A stretch of DNA of 64,000 nucleotides from Nitrobacteraceae bacterium AZCC 1564 (GTDB lineage: Bacteria > Pseudomonadota > Alphaproteobacteria > Rhizobiales > Xanthobacteraceae), in assembly GCA_036924835.1 (NCBI GenBank), contig JBAGRR010000001.1, positions 124,001-188,000 of the forward strand, given 5' to 3'. Both the position numbers and the translations under genes were made by a program. Shown piece after piece: positions 58,732 to 64,000 of this stretch; within the stretch, counting starts at the first letter, position 1; the number at the start of each line of letters is the position of its first letter. The notes under the pieces were generated by a model, which ran no database searches, was not told where the DNA came from, and saw nothing but the letters and a program-made list of their open reading frames with translations.

Positions 58732-60123
58732 ATGTCCCGCTTTGCCGAGTTGATCAGCTCGCGCCGCGTGCCGCATTTCGCGGTCCTGGCGCTCGTTTCA
58801 GTGGGGTTCGGAGGCTGCAGCGCAGATACCTCGACGCGCCTTTCCGATAACTCGTTCTCTAATCCTTTTGCTTCGAGGGGGGCGCCGGAGTCTACGGGCT
58901 CGGTCCATCAAGGTTACCCTCAGCAGAGTTACCAGCAGCCAAGCTATCAGCAGCAGGGCTATCCGCAGCCGCAGCGTGAGCTGCCGCAGTACGCCCGTCC
59001 GCGGTCCGCCCCAGTGATCTCCGCGCCGCTATCTGCGCCTAGCAGTACACCAACATCTGGCGGTGGCCGCGGCATGGCGTCCTATACGCCTCCGTCATCG
59101 CCGATCGAACACACCGGCAGCACGCCTGCGCCGCGCTCGGTTGCCGCGACCCCAGAATTCAATCGCGAGGGTGGGACCAAGATCATTGTCGGCACCTCCG
59201 ATACGCTCGATGTGATTTCGCGCCGCTACAACGTGCCGCAGGCAGAAATCCTTCGCGCGAACGGCTACCGCGGGCCGCGTGTTCTGCAGCCGGGTCAGCA
59301 GCTCATCATTCCTCGTCGCGCCGCTCAGGCGCAGCCGCCTACGTTGTCGCCGGCGCCAGGCACAAAAGTGGCAGCGGGCTTGCCGTCGAGCGTGCATGTG
59401 GTTGCCCCCGGCGACACGCTGATGAATTTGTCTCGCCGTCATCACATCACCGCCGCGCAACTGGCTGCGGCAAATAACATCCCGGTGACGACGCAGCTCA
59501 AGATCGGCGACAAGATCAATATCCCTGGTGGAAAGTCAGGGTCTGTTGCAGCCGCCACTCCGGCACCAGCGCTCGCGTCCGAAACTCCAAAACCGGCCGC
59601 TGTGACGCAAGCTCCGGCTCCCGCCGCAAAGCCTGTTGCCGTCGCGTCCGCTGAGCCTGCGCAGAAAGCACGTCTCGCGTCTGAGGGGCACGATATTCCC
59701 GAAGCTCAGTCGCCGGCGAAAGCTGCCGAAACAACCAACGCGCTGCCAACATTCCGATGGCCAGTGCGTGGCCGCGTGATCACGACCTACGGCGCAAAGA
59801 CCAACGGCAAGCAGAACGACGGCATCAATGTTGCTGTTCCGGAAGGCACGCCCATCAAGGCTGCTGAAGATGGCGTCGTTGCCTATTCGGGCAACGAACT
59901 GAAGGGATACGGCAACCTGATCCTGGTGCGGCATTCCAACGGTTACGTCACCGCCTATGCCCATGCGAGTGAGCTGATGGTGAAACGCGGCGATACGATC
60001 AAACGCGGTCAGGTCATTGCCAAGTCCGGCCAGTCAGGTGAAGTGGGCTCGCCGCAACTTCACTTCGAGATCCGAAAAGGATCTACCGCAGTCGATCCTC
60101 TGCAATTCCTCAACGGCGCTTAG
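58732..60123 (+). CDS. nlpD: NlpD-like lipoprotein: two LysM domains and degenerate M23 (LytM) domain
   Basis: 463 residues. Signal peptide with lipobox-like FGGC at about 30 suggests a lipoprotein; then a Gln/Ser/Pro-rich region with SYQQ/GYPQ repeats, LysM 1 (about 148-192), LysM 2 (about 222-265), an Ala/Pro linker, and a C-terminal M23 domain (about 340-463). The zinc-ligand sites read NDGIN and QLHFEIR where active enzymes have HxxxD and HLHFE, so ligands are replaced, as in NlpD and EnvC. It should therefore activate a cell-wall amidase rather than cut peptidoglycan itself. The final TAG opens the repeat at 60121. Confidence 0.92.
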   Translation: MSRFAELISSRRVPHFAVLALVSVGFGGCSADTSTRLSDNSFSNPFASRGAPESTGSVHQGYPQQSYQQPSYQQQGYPQPQRELPQYARPRSAPVISAPLSAPSSTPTSGGGRGMASYTPPSSPIEHTGSTPAPRSVAATPEFNREGGTKIIVGTSDTLDVISRRYNVPQAEILRANGYRGPRVLQPGQQLIIPRRAAQAQPPTLSPAPGTKVAAGLPSSVHVVAPGDTLMNLSRRHHITAAQLAAANNIPVTTQLKIGDKINIPGGKSGSVAAATPAPALASETPKPAAVTQAPAPAAKPVAVASAEPAQKARLASEGHDIPEAQSPAKAAETTNALPTFRWPVRGRVITTYGAKTNGKQNDGINVAVPEGTPIKAAEDGVVAYSGNELKGYGNLILVRHSNGYVTAYAHASELMVKRGDTIKRGQVIAKSGQSGEVGSPQLHFEIRKGSTAVDPLQFLNGA

Positions 60124-60175
60124 AGCGTTTTCGAGCGAAGTGGCTCACCGGTTCGCGTGAAGAAAACGCGTCAAA
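60121..60175 (+). repeat. Interspersed palindromic repeat of the Bradyrhizobiaceae GCGTTTTC family
   Basis: GCGTTTTC (60125-60132) pairs with GAAAACGC (60162-60169); between them lie GCGAA and TTCGC in pairing order. The sequence around AGCGAAGTGG and CCGGTTCGCGTGA is, from memory, a very frequent intergenic repeat in Bradyrhizobium and relatives. It overlaps the nlpD stop codon. Confidence 0.6.
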
Positions 60176-60186
60176 AGCAAAGTATC

Positions 60187-60231
60187 TAAAACATATGCGG
60201 CTCTGATTAAGTCAGGGCCGCATATGTTTTA
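60187..60231. terminator. Strong hairpin between nlpD and the truncated LysR gene
   Basis: TAAAACATATGCGGC (60187-60201) and its perfect complement (60217-60231) give a 15-bp stem, extended inside by CTGA/TCAG around a TTAAG loop. Each side ends in a run of T or A, so it can end transcription of the two convergent genes. The stop codon of the LysR remnant (60229-60231) lies inside the right arm. Confidence 0.7.
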
Positions 60232-61047
60232 GGGCGCCGTTTTGGTTTTCGGGCGTGCAATTTCCAGCATGAAGTCGATGAAAGCGCGAACCTTTGCCGG
60301 CGCATGTTGCCGCGAAGGATAAAAGGCGTAGAGCGGATATGTCTCGCCATTCCATCCCGGAAACAGTTCGACGAGTTGTCCGCGCTCGATGAAGCCGCGA
60401 ACTGCATTCTCCATCACCTGGGCGATGCCGGTCCCCGCAACGCATTCCATCAGCAGTGCGTCGCCATCGCTTAAGGTGAGCCGGCTTGGCGTCTCAACTG
60501 TCAGGATTTTGCGCTCTTTGTGGAATTCCCAGTCGAAGGCCTGTCCGGTCGCAGGATCGCGGAAGTGAATGCACGAATGGTGCTTAAGGTCGTTCGGGTG
60601 AGCTGGTCGGCCGTGGCGTTTAAGATAGGCAGGCGCGGCGACGGTCAGGATGCGGATATCGAGCAGCTTGCGCGAGACCAGCGAAGGCGCGGCTTGGTCG
60701 CCAAAGCTGATCGCAACGTCGATGCCGTCAGCGACGAGATCGCCGGTCTTGTCCTGCGTGATGATCTCAACCGAGAGTTCTGAATAGCGGGCAAGGAATT
60801 CGCCGAGCCGCCCTGCAAGCACACCGGTCGTGACGAGAATAGCCACTCGTGCGCGCAGGCGGCCGCGGACCACATTGGCGGCGCCGGATGCGTGGACAGC
60901 AGCTTCCTCGATCGCCGCGAGTGATGGTTTGACACGCTCATAAAAGCGGCGGCCTTCTTCGCTCAGGCTGACCACGCGTTTGGTGAGGTTATCCGTGATC
61001 TCGTGAGGGCGGCGGACCCGGAGGATTAATCCGGGCCCGAGCTTGTA
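60229..61047 (-). pseudogene. LysR-family regulator lacking its DNA-binding domain
   Basis: The frame is open from 61047 (TGA at 61050-61048 closes it upstream) and encodes about 272 residues, starting YKLGPGLILRVRRPHE, then the LysR linker RVVSLSEEGRRFYERVKPSLAAIEEA and a full substrate-binding domain. A complete LysR protein needs about 40-45 more residues with the helix-turn-helix before this point; none of the three frames upstream supplies them before the neighbouring gene ends at 61062. Translation from the GTG at 60975 would give only the 248-residue effector domain. Probably an inactive remnant. Confidence 0.75.
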
Positions 61048-61061
61048 TCACTTCCTGGACA

Positions 61062-62036
61062 TCAGTTGCTGGCGGTGAGCCGGACACCCATCCGGCCCGC
61101 CAGTTCCTGCGTAAATTGCCAAGCCACGCGGCCCGATCGTGAGCCGCGCGTCGTGGCCCACTCGAGCGCTTCACGTTCCAGATCGCTCTCCGCGATCTTC
61201 ACGCCGAAGTGGCGGCAGTAGCCTTTCACCATATCGAGGTACTCGTCCTGGCTGCACTTGTGGAAGCCGAGCCACAGGCCGAAGCGGTCCGACAGCGAGA
61301 CTTTCTCCTCGACGGCCTCACCAGGATTGATTGAGGTCGAGCGCTCGTTCTCGATCATGTCGCGGGCCAGCAGGTGACGGCGGTTGGACGTCGCGTAGAG
61401 AATGACGTTTTCAGGCCGGCCTTCGATGCCGCCTTCCAGCACGGCCTTGAGCGATTTGTAAGACGCATCGTTCCCGTCGAACGACAGGTCATCGCAAAAC
61501 ACGATGAAATGGAAATCCGACTCGCGCAGCAATGCCATCAGGTTTGGCAGGCTTTCGATGTCCTCGCGATGGATCTCAATCAGCTTCAGCCGGCCGTTCA
61601 CATCGGGCAGGGCGTTAACGGTTGCGTGAGCAGCCTTCACCAGCGACGACTTCCCCATACCGCGGGCGCCCCACAGCAGGGCATTGTTCGCTGGCAGTCC
61701 CGTGGCAAACCGTTCGGTGTTTTCGATCAGGATATCGCGCATCCGGTCGACCCCCTTCAGGAGGCCGAGTTCGACGCGGTTGACCCGGGGAACCGGCGTG
61801 AGCCGTCCGTCGGGGTGCCAGATAAAGGCGGCGGCTGCCTTGAGGGAATCTGCTGCGGTCGGTTTGATGGCGGCGGCCGAGAGGCTGGCGGCGATGGCTT
61901 CAAGCGCCTTGGCGATCCGCTCGTCGGCGCCGGGTGTGGCGACGGGCGCTGGGCGTTTTGTCGCGGGCTTCGAGGTCTTCTGCTGAGTCGCCTTTTTGGG
62001 GCTGGCGAGGCTTGTTTTACGTGACTTTTTCGACAT
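61062..62036 (-). CDS. DUF815 family AAA ATPase
   Basis: 324 residues. After a basic Lys/Pro/Ala-rich N-terminus (1-45) comes a single AAA-type ATPase: Walker A in LLWGARGMGKSSLVKAA, Walker B in FHFIVFCDDLSFD, sensor-like LYATSNRRHLL, and DRFGLWLGFHKCSQDEYL. This is the DUF815 (YcjX/Yfc-unrelated) group with no established role. Divergent from yajC, as in related genomes from memory. Confidence 0.87.
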   Translation of the reverse strand: MSKKSRKTSLASPKKATQQKTSKPATKRPAPVATPGADERIAKALEAIAASLSAAAIKPTAADSLKAAAAFIWHPDGRLTPVPRVNRVELGLLKGVDRMRDILIENTERFATGLPANNALLWGARGMGKSSLVKAAHATVNALPDVNGRLKLIEIHREDIESLPNLMALLRESDFHFIVFCDDLSFDGNDASYKSLKAVLEGGIEGRPENVILYATSNRRHLLARDMIENERSTSINPGEAVEEKVSLSDRFGLWLGFHKCSQDEYLDMVKGYCRHFGVKIAESDLEREALEWATTRGSRSGRVAWQFTQELAGRMGVRLTASN

Positions 62037-62068
62037 GTTTCCACTTCCTTGCGCCGCACCCTATGCGA

Positions 62069-62090
62069 GGCTTGCGGACTGCCGCAAGCC
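62069..62090. other. Hairpin in the DUF815-yajC divergent region
   Basis: Perfect 9-bp stem GGCTTGCGG (62069-62077) and CCGCAAGCC (62082-62090), loop ACTG, 33 nt upstream of the DUF815 start and 129 nt upstream of yajC. Its role is unclear; the remainder of the 182-nt gap shows no gene. Confidence 0.4.
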
Positions 62091-62218
62091 GCCCAAATGG
62101 AAGGGCTGCCCGCCGTTGCAATTGGGGCAATGGCCGCTATAGTCCGCGCAAATTTGGCCAAAACGGCCTGATGCCAACGGCTTGTTCGCCTTGGCGTGCA
62201 CCCCACGAGGATCTTTCG

Positions 62219-62536
62219 ATGCTGATTACCCCTGCCTTTGCCCAGGCTGCCGGTGCTGCCGGTGACACCAACAGCATGCTGATGTCGCTGCTGCCGTTCG
62301 CGTTGATCTTCGTGATCATGTACTTTCTGATCCTGAGGCCCCAGCAGAAGAAGCTGAAGGACCATCAGGAGTTGGTAAAGAACATCCGGCGGGGAGATAC
62401 TGTCATCACGAATGGCGGTCTCGTCGGCAAGGTTACCAAGGTCGTGGATGACGACCAGATCGAGGTGGAAATCTCCGACGGCGTCCGCATCCGCCAGATG
62501 GCGCCAGATGATTACCGGCGTCCGGACCAAGGGTGA
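62219..62536 (+). CDS. yajC: Preprotein translocase subunit YajC, C-terminus altered by a frameshift
   Basis: Small Sec accessory protein forming a complex with SecD-SecF. 105 residues: membrane helix (about 22-42, LLPFALIFVIMYFLILRPQQKK) and the conserved NIRRGDTVITNGGLVGKVTKVVDDDQIEVEI domain, then an abnormal ending APDDYRRPDQG. One extra base near 62500-62507 causes it: reading in the +1 frame from about 62502 gives RQMITGVRTKGEPAKDSKEE and a stop at 62574-62576, which is the tail I recall for close relatives. It could be a real mutation or a sequencing error. 87 nt before secD. Confidence 0.88.
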   Translation: MLITPAFAQAAGAAGDTNSMLMSLLPFALIFVIMYFLILRPQQKKLKDHQELVKNIRRGDTVITNGGLVGKVTKVVDDDQIEVEISDGVRIRQMAPDDYRRPDQG

Positions 62537-62623
62537 GCCGGCTAAGGATTCGAAGGAAGAATCCGCCGCGAGCTGATGCTTTCGGTTCGCGACTATATGT
62601 ATCTGATCTGACAGGTCATCTCG

Positions 62624-64000
62624 ATGTTGTATTTCTCGCGGTGGAAGGCGCTGGCGATCATTCTGACCGCCGTGATCGTTTGCCTTTTCGCGGTTCCGAA
62701 CTTCTTCCCTGAAGCGACCGTCAAGAGCTGGCCGAAATGGGCCCAGCGTCATGTCGTGCTTGGTCTCGACCTGCAGGGTGGTTCTCACCTTTTGTTCGAA
62801 GTCGATTCCAATTCAGTGAAGAAGGACAAGCTGGAGCAAGTTCGCGACGAGGCCCGGCGGACATTGCGCGATGCCAAGATCGGCTACACCGGCCTTGCCG
62901 TGCGTAACGACACCGTTGAGGTTCGCGTCAAGGACACTGATCTGACGAACGCACTCGCGAAGCTGCGTGAGCTTTCGCAACCGCTGGGCGGCATTCTGGG
63001 ATCGAGCGGGCAGCGCAGCCTGGAAGTCAGCGATGCCGGAGGCGGGTTGATCCGGCTCACGGTGCCGCCCGCTGCCATCACCGAGCGAATCCGCCAGACG
63101 GTCGAGCAGTCCATCCAGATCGTTGAAAAGCGCATCAACGAACTCGGTACCGTCGAGCCGCTGATCCAGCGCCAGGGCGTTGACCGTATTCTGGTGCAGG
63201 TGCCCGGATTGCAGGATCCGACACGTGTGATCGAACTCGTCGGCAAAACCGCGAAGATGGAATTCCGGATGGTGGACACGTCGGTGTCGCCTGAGCAGGC
63301 CCAAGGGGGCCGGGTGCCGCCGGAGTCCGAAATCCTGATGAGCGCGTCGTCGCCCAAGATTCCTTATGTCATCAAGAAGCAGGTGCTGGTGCCGGGCGCG
63401 GATTTGACCGACGCGCAACCGGGCTTCGATCAGCGCACGGGTGAGCCAATCGTCACCTTCCGCTTCAACACGTCGGGCGCACGCAAGTTCGCACAGGCGA
63501 CGCTTGAGAATGTCGGCCAGCCGTTTGCCATCGTCCTCGACAATGAGGTGATTTCAGCGCCCGTCATTCGCGAACCCATTACCGGCGGCTCCGGACAGAT
63601 TTCCGGCAACTTCACCGTGCAGGGCGCGAACGATCTCGCGATTCTGCTGCGAGCGGGCGCGCTGCCCGCGCCGCTGACGCCGATCGAGCAACGGACGGTC
63701 GGTCCCGGCCTTGGGCAGGACTCAATCGCGGCCGGCGAACTGGCGTCTTACGTCGGCTCGGTGCTGGTCATCGTCTTCATGTTGCTGACCTATCGCTTGT
63801 TCGGTTTCTTCGCCAATGTGGCAGTTGCCATCAACGTGGCGATGATCTTCGGCATCCTGTCGATGTTGAATGCAACGCTAACGCTGCCCGGCATCGCCGG
63901 CATCGTTCTGACGGTTGGTATTGCGGTGGACTCCAACGTGCTGATCTACGAGCGTATCCGTGAAGAGGTGCGCAACGGCCGCACCGCTATCTCAGCGATT
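62624..64000 (+). CDS. secD: Protein translocase subunit SecD, partial
   Basis: RND-type accessory of the Sec channel that uses proton flow to pull exported proteins. 459 residues are visible; the C-terminus is beyond the right edge. N-terminal membrane helix (about 7-25), the P1 head region with HVVLGLDLQGGSHLLFEV, then GQISGNFTVQGANDLAILLRAGALPAPL and the following helices with GIAVDSNVLIYERIREE, matching the conserved D-type proton-pathway block. yajC-secD order is standard; secF is expected next. Confidence 0.97.
   Translation, partial: MLYFSRWKALAIILTAVIVCLFAVPNFFPEATVKSWPKWAQRHVVLGLDLQGGSHLLFEVDSNSVKKDKLEQVRDEARRTLRDAKIGYTGLAVRNDTVEVRVKDTDLTNALAKLRELSQPLGGILGSSGQRSLEVSDAGGGLIRLTVPPAAITERIRQTVEQSIQIVEKRINELGTVEPLIQRQGVDRILVQVPGLQDPTRVIELVGKTAKMEFRMVDTSVSPEQAQGGRVPPESEILMSASSPKIPYVIKKQVLVPGADLTDAQPGFDQRTGEPIVTFRFNTSGARKFAQATLENVGQPFAIVLDNEVISAPVIREPITGGSGQISGNFTVQGANDLAILLRAGALPAPLTPIEQRTVGPGLGQDSIAAGELASYVGSVLVIVFMLLTYRLFGFFANVAVAINVAMIFGILSMLNATLTLPGIAGIVLTVGIAVDSNVLIYERIREEVRNGRTAISAI

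Overview
The window reads as a chromosomal stretch of an alphaproteobacterium of the Bradyrhizobiaceae/Nitrobacteraceae group (Afipia, Oligotropha, Nitrobacter, Rhodopseudomonas or Bradyrhizobium-like). Evidence is the gene order (ppiD-tpiA-secG-pyrG, kdsA-eno, a PDH operon with a lipoyl domain on E1-beta, dgt-argS-SPOR-nagZ-scpAB-tatABC-serS-surE-pcm-nlpD, yajC-secD), an ExoR homologue, and moderately high GC. The genus is inference. No rRNA, tRNA, CRISPR array, prophage or complete insertion sequence was recognised.

Layout. 1-7270 (minus): a respiratory, periplasm-facing formate dehydrogenase cluster (small exported protein, DUF3305, DUF3306, HTH-TorD fusion, small Tat-target protein, fdoG, fdoH, fdoI cut by the left edge). 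7447-11574: accessory genes (51-residue peptide, DUF971 protein, a phospholipid methyltransferase/DedA pair, an OmpR-type two-component system). 11651-17158 (minus): moeA, moaC, trpC, trpD, ppiD. 17404-29676: tpiA, secG, pyrG, a ClpP-like membrane protein, a secreted PAAR protein, NIPSNAP and VOC proteins, kdsA, an MFS transporter, queF, eno, a CoA-transferase, a flavin reductase and an FtsB-like protein. 29831-35288: pdhA-pdhB-pdhC-lpd. 35395-44614: a GlsB-type protein, ilvD-exoR, xthA, an RND pump and an exported amidohydrolase. 44628-60123: erpA, dgt, argS, SPOR protein, nagZ-scpA-scpB, tatABC, serS-surE, a FAT GUY-type response regulator, pcm and an NlpD-like lipoprotein. 60229-64000: a truncated LysR gene, a DUF815 ATPase, a frameshifted yajC and secD, cut by the right edge.

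The genes connect: FdoG and the small Tat-target protein carry twin-arginine signals and need TatABC (53.2-54.8 kb); the molybdenum cofactor of FdoG needs MoaC and MoeA (11.7-13.4 kb); the TorD domain probably guards apo-FdoG before export. YajC, SecD and SecG belong to the Sec machinery.

The most unusual signal is not a gene. Intergenic DNA at 25.8, 27.2-27.4, 46.3-46.5 and 54.9-55.2 kb carries one family of palindromic elements of about 75-80 bp, mostly arranged as pairs of hairpins separated by a 12-13 nt AT-rich spacer. A composite of about 167 bp beside eno recurs in inverted orientation beside dgt/argS. A third composite downstream of tatC has different stem sequences, yet pairing, one-sided bulges and a GCGG-centred loop are kept. 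One copy supplies the last codons and stop of eno. This looks like a mobile, structure-selected repeat and is the main lead.
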